Made by a program: the position numbers and the translations under genes. A stretch of DNA of 64,000 nucleotides, from positions 3,165,501 through 3,229,500 of the forward strand of contig NZ_JUHB01000001.1 in the NCBI RefSeq assembly GCF_000799565.1, in the 5' to 3' direction. Source of the DNA: Cellulophaga sp. Hel_I_12 (GTDB lineage Bacteria > Bacteroidota > Bacteroidia > Flavobacteriales > Flavobacteriaceae). Positions 1 to 7,818 of the stretch are shown here, one piece after another; position 1 is the first letter of the stretch; each line of letters begins with the position of its first letter. The notes beneath the pieces are model-generated. The model was given only the letters and a program-made list of their open reading frames with translations, did not search any database and was not told where the DNA came from.

Positions 1-223
1 TTAAAAGTATGAAATAAAACCCTAACAATCATTAATTTAATGTAATAAATCGACAAGCTGCACTTTAAAAGAGTTTTGAATGAATCCAAGATAAAATGAA
101 ATTTAGACGCACTTTATTCAGTTCAAGATACTAGAAATTAAGACTATTCAAAACATAACGAAAATTGAAACTAGCGTAAAAAAGTAAGCTATCGAAGTTT
201 TATTTGCCTTGGCTCGTATTGGT

Positions 224-1564
224 TTATTTGCTTAGTCTTTTGCTAAGTTCTTCTAATTCTACGCCTTTGGTCTCTGGCATCATAAATTTAACGAAGGCCA
301 GTTGCAAAACCATCATACCTGCAAAAAATATAAATATAGGCCAAGGATTGTCTTTAAAAATACCGTTGTCACTATCTAAAAAAATGGGTGTAATTAAGGT
401 GATGATGGCTGCAAAAACCCAATGAACACCGGTTCCCCATGATTGTCCGGCTGCTCTAACTTTATTCGGGAATATTTCAGAAATAAACACCCAAATAACG
501 GCACCTTGCCCAATGGCATGCGAGGCAATAAATACGAGAACAAAAATCAATAAAAGCGTAGCACTGGCTCCTGTATAAAAACACCATCCTACCATTCCTA
601 AGCTTATAATATAGCCTACTGAACCTATGAACATCAATTGCCTCCTACCTAATTGATCAATGAGTCGAACGCCGACCAATGTAAAAATTAAATTAACGAT
701 ACCAATGGAAATAGAAGCGAAGAGCGAGTCTTCACCGCCCAAACCAGCACGTTCTAGAATTTCAGGGGCGTAATATAAAACAAAGTTGATCCCAGATAAT
801 TGGTTGAAAAATGATATTAAAAAGGCCAGTATAATAGGTTTATTGTAGGTTCCATTAAATAGTTTTTCTTTCGAAAGATTTCGTTGTAAAGATTCTTTTA
901 TCTCTTTAAGCTTAGTGACAGCCAATTCTTTTGTTGAAATAGTTTCTAACACTTTTAAAGCGCCCTCGTCATCATTTTTACGAATTGCGAGCCAACGTGG
1001 ACTATTGGGAATCTTTAATACCATCACCGTATAAATGATGGCTGGAATAGCTTCAACTCCAAGCATCCAGCGCCAATCATTAATGCCATCAAATCCTTTT
1101 AAAAAGTAGTTAGAAATAAAGGCGATAAAGATCCCAAAAACAATATTAAATTGATACGAAGCTCCTAATTTACCTCTATTCTCTGCACTTGATATTTCAG
1201 AGATGTAAATAGGCGCTGCTACAGATGATGCTCCAACGCCTAAGCCGCCAATAAATCTAAAGAATGAAAACAAATAAGGATCAGGTGCTAGGGCAGAACC
1301 CAAAGCAGAAATGGTATAGAGAACCCCTATCCAAAACAAGGTTTTTTTTCTCCCTATACGATCACAAGGAATACTTCCTAAAAGAGAACCAATTACCGTA
1401 CCCCATAAAGCCATCGACATAATAAAAGTGCCATGAAACCAGGGGGAGGTGTTCCATAATTGTTTAATAGGTAGGTTGGCACCAGAGATAACAACAGTGT
1501 CAAAGCCAAATAAAAATCCGGCAAGAGCCGCTGTAAGTGCTATTCGTATAATTTTTGCGTTCAT
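224..1564 (-). CDS. MFS sugar/H+ symporter (sugar porter family)
   Basis: A 446-residue inner-membrane protein with about 12 hydrophobic segments and the signatures of the sugar porter family of the major facilitator superfamily. These are DRIGRKK after the second helix, PNSPRWL before the central loop, QLSGINFVLYYAPEI in helix 7, DQLGRR in the second half and PETKGVELEEL at the C terminus. Family members import hexoses or pentoses with protons (XylE, GalP). The actual sugar cannot be read from the sequence. The gene lies 34 nt downstream of the waaA stop on the same strand, so the two may share a transcript, although their roles look unrelated. The length is normal for the family and the frame is intact. 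Confidence 0.9.
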   Translation of the reverse strand: MNAKIIRIALTAALAGFLFGFDTVVISGANLPIKQLWNTSPWFHGTFIMSMALWGTVIGSLLGSIPCDRIGRKKTLFWIGVLYTISALGSALAPDPYLFSFFRFIGGLGVGASSVAAPIYISEISSAENRGKLGASYQFNIVFGIFIAFISNYFLKGFDGINDWRWMLGVEAIPAIIYTVMVLKIPNSPRWLAIRKNDDEGALKVLETISTKELAVTKLKEIKESLQRNLSKEKLFNGTYNKPIILAFLISFFNQLSGINFVLYYAPEILERAGLGGEDSLFASISIGIVNLIFTLVGVRLIDQLGRRQLMFIGSVGYIISLGMVGWCFYTGASATLLLIFVLVFIASHAIGQGAVIWVFISEIFPNKVRAAGQSWGTGVHWVFAAIITLITPIFLDSDNGIFKDNPWPIFIFFAGMMVLQLAFVKFMMPETKGVELEELSKRLSK

Positions 1565-1598
1565 TAGTTCGTTGGTTTCTGTAAAACTAATGAAAAAA

Positions 1599-2834
1599 TC
1601 AAACGAAACTTTTTATATAGTTCATAATAATGGTAGTGGCTCCTTTATTCTTCGAAATATAGCCTGTATTGATGTTTTTAGTGCTGTTGTAATACGCCTC
1701 AGAACTCAGTAGTTGCTTCATCTGCGCGCTAAACGCTTCGAGGCTAGAAATAGCTATAATTCCTTTTTGGAGGACTAAATCTTCCGCTTCTTTAAAGCCA
1801 TGGTACTTAGGACCGATAAGCACAGGAATTCCAAAGACAGCTGGTTCTAGGGTATTGTGGAGCCCAGTAGCAAACCCACCACCAACATAGGCAATATCAG
1901 CATAACAATATACCTTGGTGAGTAAGCCAATGGTGTCCATAATCAAGACATCGAACTGAGAAATATTCTTAGTATCTAATTCAGAATACAAGATTACTTT
2001 CTTATTTATCGCAGCTGTTAATTTCTCGATAACTTCTTTTTTTATAGTATGTGGTGCCACTACAAATTTGATGTTTTCTTTGGAGTTATTTATGTAGCTT
2101 GTTAAAATAGCCTCATCTTCTGGCCAAGTGCTTCCCGCAACAAAACAGCGCTGTTCTTGCTTAAATTTCTCCATAAAGTCAAGATGATTATTTTGATCTA
2201 AAATTTTTAAAACACGATCAAATCTAGTATCACCGCTAATGGTCACATTTTTTAGACCAATACTATGTAGTAGTTTTTTTGAAGCCTCGTCTTGAACAAA
2301 AAAATGGGTAAATGCAGACAAACTTCTTTTTAAAAAACCACCATAAAACTTAAAGAAAACCTGTTTTTGATTAAAAATAGCAGAGACCAATAACGTGGGA
2401 ATATTTTTCTGTTTTAAAACAGAAAGGTAGCTTGGCCAAATTTCATATTTCACAAAAATCACTAATCTCGGGTTTACCAACTCGATGAATTTTTTAGCGT
2501 TATGTAGGGTATCTAAAGGCAAGTAGGTCACTACATCAGCGGCTTTGGTATTTTTTTTTACTTCATAGCCTGAAGGCGAAAAAAAAGTAACTAAAATACT
2601 ATAGTTTGGATATTTCTTTTTTAAGTCTTCTATGATGGGTAAGCCCTGTTCAAACTCGCCCAATGATGCCGTATGAATCCAAATCACCTCAGATGCTTCA
2701 GAAAGCTGTTGCGATAAATAGGGGTACACATTTTTTCTCCCGTCCACAAAAAGCCTTAGTTTGGGACTAAAAAAAGCGGCCATTTTTATAAAAAAGTTGG
2801 CCAGGTGTACGAAGAAATTGTAAATAAAATGCAC
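1599..2834 (-). CDS. waaA: 3-deoxy-D-manno-octulosonic acid (Kdo) transferase
   Basis: Transfers Kdo from CMP-Kdo to lipid A precursor at the cytoplasmic face of the inner membrane, the first step of LPS core assembly. A GT30-type N-terminal half has a hydrophobic stretch (FFVHLANFFIKMAAFF) and the conserved WIHTASLGEFEQG motif. The C-terminal half has the nucleotide-sugar binding features VAGSTWPEDE and AYVGGGFATGLHNTLEP. I chose the GTG at 2834 because family members in this phylum, as I recall them, begin with a short leader like MHFIYN. The frame also opens at an ATG at 2897, which would add 21 residues (MLRPVPCNS...) that look non-homologous. From the GTG the product is 411 residues, typical for the family. 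The upstream gene is divergent. Confidence 0.9.
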   Translation of the reverse strand: MHFIYNFFVHLANFFIKMAAFFSPKLRLFVDGRKNVYPYLSQQLSEASEVIWIHTASLGEFEQGLPIIEDLKKKYPNYSILVTFFSPSGYEVKKNTKAADVVTYLPLDTLHNAKKFIELVNPRLVIFVKYEIWPSYLSVLKQKNIPTLLVSAIFNQKQVFFKFYGGFLKRSLSAFTHFFVQDEASKKLLHSIGLKNVTISGDTRFDRVLKILDQNNHLDFMEKFKQEQRCFVAGSTWPEDEAILTSYINNSKENIKFVVAPHTIKKEVIEKLTAAINKKVILYSELDTKNISQFDVLIMDTIGLLTKVYCYADIAYVGGGFATGLHNTLEPAVFGIPVLIGPKYHGFKEAEDLVLQKGIIAISSLEAFSAQMKQLLSSEAYYNSTKNINTGYISKNKGATTIIMNYIKSFV

Positions 2835-3080
2835 TTTAATTTTCTTTGGGACTAAATTACACTTCTTTAGAGAATTACACGGAACTGGTCTCAACATTTT
2901 AGGTTTTAACCGAATTTAAATTGTTTTTTGATGAAGTGCCTTATTTTAAGTTTCACAGCTAGGGTATGAAAATAAATAGATAGAAGAAATGTCAATTTTT
3001 AAGCAAATGAAAAAAGTTTAAATCAGGATACTAGTTGCTTCTACTACTTTTTGTAATTTTACAAGTATAATTAAGAAAAG

Positions 3081-4235
3081 ATGCGAAAAATTCAAATGGT
3101 TGACCTAAACGGTCAATACGAAGCCATTAAGGAGCAAGTAAATGCTACGTTTACGACAATTTTAGAAACTTCGGCCTTCATTAATGGTCCAGAAGTACAT
3201 GGTTTCCAAAAAGATTTAGAGGAGTACCTAGACGTTAAACACGTAATTCCCTGTGCCAATGGTACCGATGCGCTACAAATTGCCATGATGGGGCTAGATT
3301 TAAAACCTGGTGATGAAGTGATTACCGCAGATTTTACCTTTGCGGCTACGGTTGAGGTTATTGCTTTATTGCAATTAACACCTGTTTTAGTTGATGTGCA
3401 TCCTGATACGTTTAATATCGATATTAAAGCGATAGAAAAAGCGATAACTTTGAAAACCAAAGCGATTGTACCTGTTCATTTATTTGGACAATGTGCCGAT
3501 ATGGATGCAATTTTAGCCCTTGCAGAGAAGCATAATTTATATGTGATTGAGGATAATGCTCAGGCCATTGGCGCAACGCATACGCATGCCGACGGTAAAA
3601 AACAAAAAGCAGGTGTTATGGGCCATGTGGCAGCAACTTCTTTTTTTCCGTCAAAAAATTTAGGGGCCTATGGTGATGGGGGAGCTATTTTTACGAATGA
3701 TGATGCTTTAGCCCATACCTTAAGAGGTATCGTAAATCACGGCATGTATGAGCGCTATCATCACGATGTGGTAGGTGTAAATTCTCGTTTAGATAGTTTG
3801 CAAGCAGCAGTGCTTAGAGCAAAACTGCCCTTGCTAAACAAATATAATGCTAAGAGAAGAGATGCTGCTAGAAAATACAATGCGGCGTTCAATGCCATAC
3901 CCCATATCGAAACGCCAGTAACGGTAAATGGTTGTCAGGGTATTTGCGACACCTGTGATTGCCATGTATTTCATCAATATACCTTAAAAATTACCAACGG
4001 GAAAAGAGACGATTTGGTAAAATATCTTGGAGAAAAAGGAATTCCTTGTGGTGTGTATTACCCAATTCCACTGCATAAACAAAAGGCCTATCTTGATGAT
4101 CGGTATAAGGATGCTGATTTTCCAGTGACCAATACCTTAGTGAAAGAAGTTATTTCATTACCCATGCATACAGAACTCGATGAAGAACAGATTGCCTATA
4201 TTACAGATACGGTTATCGGTTTTATGCAGCAATAA
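3081..4235 (+). CDS. DegT/DnrJ/EryC1/StrS family PLP-dependent aminotransferase
   Basis: A 384-residue fold-type I PLP enzyme of the sugar aminotransferase family, which usually makes amino-deoxy sugars from keto-sugar nucleotides for LPS or other glycans. Supporting motifs are CANGTDALQIAM (phosphate binding), VIEDNAQAIGA, FFPSKNLGAYGDGGAI with the PLP lysine at about residue 192, and NHGMYERY/NSRLDSLQAA. The C-terminal domain has a conspicuous cysteine-rich insert, C285-x3-C289-x2-C292-x-C294-H295, just before the usual VFHQY segment. The surrounding waaA and galE genes suggest envelope sugar synthesis. The exact substrate is unknown. The gene stands alone, 144 nt ahead of galE. Confidence 0.88.
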   Translation: MRKIQMVDLNGQYEAIKEQVNATFTTILETSAFINGPEVHGFQKDLEEYLDVKHVIPCANGTDALQIAMMGLDLKPGDEVITADFTFAATVEVIALLQLTPVLVDVHPDTFNIDIKAIEKAITLKTKAIVPVHLFGQCADMDAILALAEKHNLYVIEDNAQAIGATHTHADGKKQKAGVMGHVAATSFFPSKNLGAYGDGGAIFTNDDALAHTLRGIVNHGMYERYHHDVVGVNSRLDSLQAAVLRAKLPLLNKYNAKRRDAARKYNAAFNAIPHIETPVTVNGCQGICDTCDCHVFHQYTLKITNGKRDDLVKYLGEKGIPCGVYYPIPLHKQKAYLDDRYKDADFPVTNTLVKEVISLPMHTELDEEQIAYITDTVIGFMQQ

Positions 4236-4379
4236 ATAGATAATTACTATAGCTTTGGGGCGTTGAGTCATAGACGAAAACACAAGTAAATGAATTGCGC
4301 ATGCTAATAAGCTTATCATCCAAGGAACTGATGAATAACGAACTGCATGTGTCCCATATAATGCAAAGAATATAAACAC

Positions 4380-5396
4380 ATGAAAGTATTAGTAACCGGA
4401 GGCTTAGGGTTTATAGGTTCACACACTGTTGTTGAATTGCAAAATCAAGGTTTCGAAGTGGTGATTATTGATGATTTGTCGAACTCTTCAGAAAAAGTGC
4501 TAGAGGGTATCGTTGCAATAACAGGAAAAAAACCTTTGTTTGAAAAAATAGATTTAAAAGAAAAAGCTAAAGTAGAAGATTTTTTTAACCGACATACAGA
4601 TGTGGAAGGTGTGATACATTTCGCAGCATCTAAAGCCGTTGGAGAAAGTGTGGAAAAACCGCTGTTGTACTACGAGAACAACATAAGTACCTTGGTGTAT
4701 CTCTTAAAAGAATTGTCAAAAAAAGATAATGCAAACTTTATCTTCAGCTCATCGTGTACTGTTTACGGGCAGGCAGATGAAATGCCAATTACAGAAAATG
4801 CACCAGTGAAAGCAGCGGAATCTCCATATGGTAATACCAAACAAATAGGAGAAGAAATTATTTCAGAAACCTGTAAAGTGCTACCATCATTAAACGCAAT
4901 AGCCTTGCGTTATTTTAATCCCATGGGCGCACATCCAAGCGCCGAAATTGGCGAGTTGCCTATTGGTGTACCTCAAAATTTGGTACCATTTATTACGCAA
5001 ACCGGTATTGGTATGCGCGAACAATTGTCTGTTTTTGGGGATGATTACCCAACTTCTGATGGCACCTGCATTCGCGATTATATCCATGTGGTAGATTTGG
5101 CCAAAGCACATGTCATTGCTTTGCAGCGATTAATCGGTGGTAAAAACGGGTCAAATTACGAAGTGTTTAATCTTGGTACAGGAACAGGAAGTAGTGTTTT
5201 AGAAGTCATTAAAAGTTTTGAAAAGGTTTCAGGCAAAAAATTAAACTATAAGGTAGTAGACAGAAGATCAGGCGATATTATTTCTGCTTATGCAAATACT
5301 GAAAAAGCAAATAAAGTATTGGGCTGGAAAGCAGCATCTACTTTAGACGAGGCTATGAAATCTGCTTGGGATTGGGAGGTAAAAATTAGGAGTTAA
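4380..5396 (+). CDS. galE: UDP-glucose 4-epimerase
   Basis: A short-chain dehydrogenase/reductase that interconverts UDP-glucose and UDP-galactose using tightly bound NAD+. The 338-residue length matches GalE. The sequence shows the N-terminal Rossmann motif GGLGFIGSH, the SSSCTVYG strand, the catalytic YGNTK (YxxxK) and the substrate-binding RYFNPMGAHPSAEIGE region. DYIHVVDLAKAH and NLGTGTGSSVLEV follow, as in GalE. Context with the PLP aminotransferase and Kdo transferase fits supply of activated sugars for surface glycans. A strong hairpin with a T-run follows at 5435-5480. Confidence 0.95.
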   Translation: MKVLVTGGLGFIGSHTVVELQNQGFEVVIIDDLSNSSEKVLEGIVAITGKKPLFEKIDLKEKAKVEDFFNRHTDVEGVIHFAASKAVGESVEKPLLYYENNISTLVYLLKELSKKDNANFIFSSSCTVYGQADEMPITENAPVKAAESPYGNTKQIGEEIISETCKVLPSLNAIALRYFNPMGAHPSAEIGELPIGVPQNLVPFITQTGIGMREQLSVFGDDYPTSDGTCIRDYIHVVDLAKAHVIALQRLIGGKNGSNYEVFNLGTGTGSSVLEVIKSFEKVSGKKLNYKVVDRRSGDIISAYANTEKANKVLGWKAASTLDEAMKSAWDWEVKIRS

Positions 5397-5434
5397 GGTC
5401 GCCGTCGTATTTTTTTTAGCGTACAAAAGTATTT

Positions 5435-5480
5435 AAAGAGCGCAGAAATTATGTATATTTCTACGCTCTTTGTTTTTAAA
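5435..5480 (+). terminator. Rho-independent terminator of galE, close to next gene
   Basis: A 15-bp stem with one C/A mismatch: AAAGAGCG at 5435 pairs with CGCTCTTT ending at 5471, with a 7-nt loop. TGTTTTT follows. The hairpin ends 19 nt before the ATG at 5491, so it lies where the promoter or leader of the amidohydrolase gene should be. Confidence 0.7.
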
Positions 5481-5490
5481 CTATCGCAAA

Positions 5491-6771
5491 ATGAAACATA
5501 AACTACTTTTTATTGTATCCTTTTTTCTTTTCTTTTTTAGCAATGCACAGGACACCTATCTGCATTGTGGTAAAATTGTGGATGTTGCCACAGGAAAAGC
5601 ACTGACTGAAAAAACCATCATAATTTCAGAAAATGTTATTAAAAGTATTAAAAACGGCTATGTGTCTGGTGCTGAAAATGATGTGATTATTGATTTAAAA
5701 GATAAGACCGTATTGCCTGGTTTCATCGATCTACATGTACATATTGAAAGTGAATCAAATCCTAAAACCTATGTAGATCGTTTTACGGATAACGAGGCTG
5801 ATATTGCCTTTAAGGCTACCGGATATGCTAAAAAAACCTTGTTGGCTGGTTTTACAACAGTCCGAGATTTAGGAGGAACAGGTGTTAATATCGCCATCCG
5901 TAATGCAATAAACAAAGGTATTGTTGACGGTCCAAGAATATTTACCGCAGGAAAATCTATAGCTACCACAGGCGGACATGCCGACCCAACAAACGGGCGT
6001 AGTCACGAATTCACAGGCGATCCAGGTCCTAAAGAAGGTGTGGTGAATTCACCAGATGAGGGCAGAAAAGCAGTTCGTCAACGCTATAAAGACGGTGCTG
6101 ATGTGATAAAAATAACCGCTACTGGCGGCGTGCTAAGTGTTGCAAAAAATGGTAAAAACCCACAATTTACGATGGATGAAATTAAAGCCATTACTGAAAC
6201 TGCTGATGATTATGGCATGTTAACCGCAGCTCATGCGCATGGTGATGAAGGAATGCAACGAGCCGTATTAGGAGGTATTAAAACCATAGAACACGGCAGT
6301 TATATGAGCGAAGCTACTATGGATTTAATGAAACAATACGGCACCTATATGGTGCCAACCATTACGGCTGGCAAACAAGTAGCTGAAAAGGCTGAAGTAC
6401 CAGGGTATTTTCCTGATGTGGTAGCTGTCAAAGCACGAGAAATTGGCCCCTTAATTCAAGGTACATTTGGGAAGGCCTACAAGAAAGGGGTGAAGATTGC
6501 TTTTGGAACGGATGCTGGCGTATTTCCACATGGTTTAAATGCAAAAGAATTTGGGTATATGGTTGAAGCAGGAATGCCCGCTATCGAAGCCATACAGTCG
6601 GCAACGATAACAAATGCTAAACTGTTAGGAATGGCCGAAGAACTAGGACAAGTGAAAGAAGGTTTTTTAGCAGATATAGTGGCGGTAAATGGAGATCCAT
6701 TGAAAGAAATCTCGGTGTTGGAAAAGGTTGTTTTCGTTATGAAAAACGGAGTGGTTTATAAAAAGGAATAA
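5491..6771 (+). CDS. Secreted metal-dependent amidohydrolase
   Basis: A 426-residue protein with an N-terminal signal peptide (hydrophobic LLFIVSFFLFFFSNA, cleavage expected before QDTY), so periplasmic or exported. It belongs to the amidohydrolase superfamily of imidazolonepropionase-like and prolidase-type peptidases. It shows DLHVHIE (HxH metal ligands), VIKITATGG (the position of the bridging carboxylated lysine in relatives), HAHGDEG, EHGSYM and FGTDAGVFPHG with the catalytic aspartate. Related secreted enzymes remove C-terminal residues from dipeptides or hydrolyse cyclic amides; the substrate cannot be assigned. I chose the ATG at 5491 over an upstream in-frame TTG at 5470 because the signal peptide starts right there and the TTG lies inside the galE terminator. 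Confidence 0.88.
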   Translation: MKHKLLFIVSFFLFFFSNAQDTYLHCGKIVDVATGKALTEKTIIISENVIKSIKNGYVSGAENDVIIDLKDKTVLPGFIDLHVHIESESNPKTYVDRFTDNEADIAFKATGYAKKTLLAGFTTVRDLGGTGVNIAIRNAINKGIVDGPRIFTAGKSIATTGGHADPTNGRSHEFTGDPGPKEGVVNSPDEGRKAVRQRYKDGADVIKITATGGVLSVAKNGKNPQFTMDEIKAITETADDYGMLTAAHAHGDEGMQRAVLGGIKTIEHGSYMSEATMDLMKQYGTYMVPTITAGKQVAEKAEVPGYFPDVVAVKAREIGPLIQGTFGKAYKKGVKIAFGTDAGVFPHGLNAKEFGYMVEAGMPAIEAIQSATITNAKLLGMAEELGQVKEGFLADIVAVNGDPLKEISVLEKVVFVMKNGVVYKKE

Positions 6772-6825
6772 TTGATTCACTAATTCTCGTCAACCAATTC
6801 ACGATATAGTATCGTAATTAAGCTA

Positions 6826-7179
6826 ATGATAGTTGACTTTGTAGATAGTAAAGGTTTGTTACAGGCCTCAGTGGATGAAGACTTGTACAAAAACCTAATA
6901 GCACAAATTACCAAAGACTTTGGTTTGGCGGCTATTGCTATAGAATTGCCTTTACAGGTTTCTCCTAAAAATTTGAAGACCATACTGCATCAAAACATCT
7001 ATCGACTTATGATCGATCGTTTTGCCGATTATTTAAATGTACTCTACATCATTGATGTTTCTGAAAAATCGGTGAAGGAAATACAATCTATAGACCCGAT
7101 TGAAATTGCTGATCAAGTTTCTTTTTTAATCCTAAAACGAGAGTATCAAAAAGTGTGGTTTAAAAAGAAATATAGCTGA
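6826..7179 (+). CDS. Conserved hypothetical protein, 117 aa
   Basis: I do not recognise a named domain. The product is small, soluble-looking and acidic to neutral, with no signal peptide or membrane helix. Predicted alternating helices fill the middle (residues about 17-65), and the C terminus is basic and aromatic (YQKVWFKKKYS). My recollection is that similar proteins occur across Flavobacteriaceae, but I cannot check this. The gene starts 54 nt after the amidohydrolase on the same strand and converges with the outer-membrane barrel gene, leaving only 7 nt between the two stop codons. The tight packing and regular codon use support a real gene. Confidence 0.7.
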   Translation: MIVDFVDSKGLLQASVDEDLYKNLIAQITKDFGLAAIAIELPLQVSPKNLKTILHQNIYRLMIDRFADYLNVLYIIDVSEKSVKEIQSIDPIEIADQVSFLILKREYQKVWFKKKYS

Positions 7180-7186
7180 TTTTTAA

Positions 7187-7717
7187 TTAAAAATACACAC
7201 GTACAAAAGGAATAAAGGCGTCAGCATAGATACTACGATCATCCTGTAGAAGGTTATATTTGATACCTACCATAAAATTCCGATTGCCATAACCAGCGCC
7301 AACAAATACAGCCGGACTCCAATAGTTATCCGTAATATCAGGTGCACCTCTTACAGCCAATTTTCTATTGATTCTAAGGGTTTCTAGTTCCGCTGAAAGC
7401 TGAATGGCAGGAATTACATTGTATAAAGAAATAAGACTACCGCCATAGGCAAACAGCGAATCATCATTTATTTTTGCATAATTAAAACTCAATTGGGTGC
7501 CTGCGGCGAATTGGTCATTGAATTGGTAAATGGCACTGGGTGAAATAGCGCCGTTGAAAAATCTGTCTCCAAAACCTAAACCAATGCCCCCGCCAAAGCG
7601 AACATTGTTCCAAAAATCACTGGAAGGGCTGTTTTGTGAAACCCCCAATTGTACTAAGAGTAGAAGAATGATATTTAAAAAGTGATTTTTTAACACGATT
7701 TTCTTTAAAACCTTCAT
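7187..7717 (-). CDS. Outer-membrane beta-barrel protein
   Basis: A 176-residue protein with a signal peptide (hydrophobic FLNIILLLLVQLGVSQ) and alternating aromatic/hydrophobic strands such as VRFGGGIGLGFGDRFF and NFMVGIKYNLL. It ends VRVYF, the terminal aromatic typical of proteins inserted in the outer membrane. It is divergent from sucA. Genes like this beside sucA are often labelled alpha-ketoglutarate decarboxylase in flavobacterial annotations. Nothing in the sequence supports enzymatic activity, and the label probably arose from gene proximity. Function unknown; likely a small porin-like or structural barrel. Confidence 0.75.
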   Translation of the reverse strand: MKVLKKIVLKNHFLNIILLLLVQLGVSQNSPSSDFWNNVRFGGGIGLGFGDRFFNGAISPSAIYQFNDQFAAGTQLSFNYAKINDDSLFAYGGSLISLYNVIPAIQLSAELETLRINRKLAVRGAPDITDNYWSPAVFVGAGYGNRNFMVGIKYNLLQDDRSIYADAFIPFVRVYF

Positions 7718-7818
7718 AATTATAAAATTTCATTAATATTAGTATCGAATATAGGACTAGAATATTGAAATGTTGTATTTTTGTTTAAATTTTATTCACA
7801 GGGAAGAGAAAATTATTT

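Noticed and set aside
4158..4379. A 73-codon minus-strand frame covering the gap before galE
   Set aside because: It overlaps the aminotransferase 3' end and has no homology I recognise. Its composition does not look like a protein.
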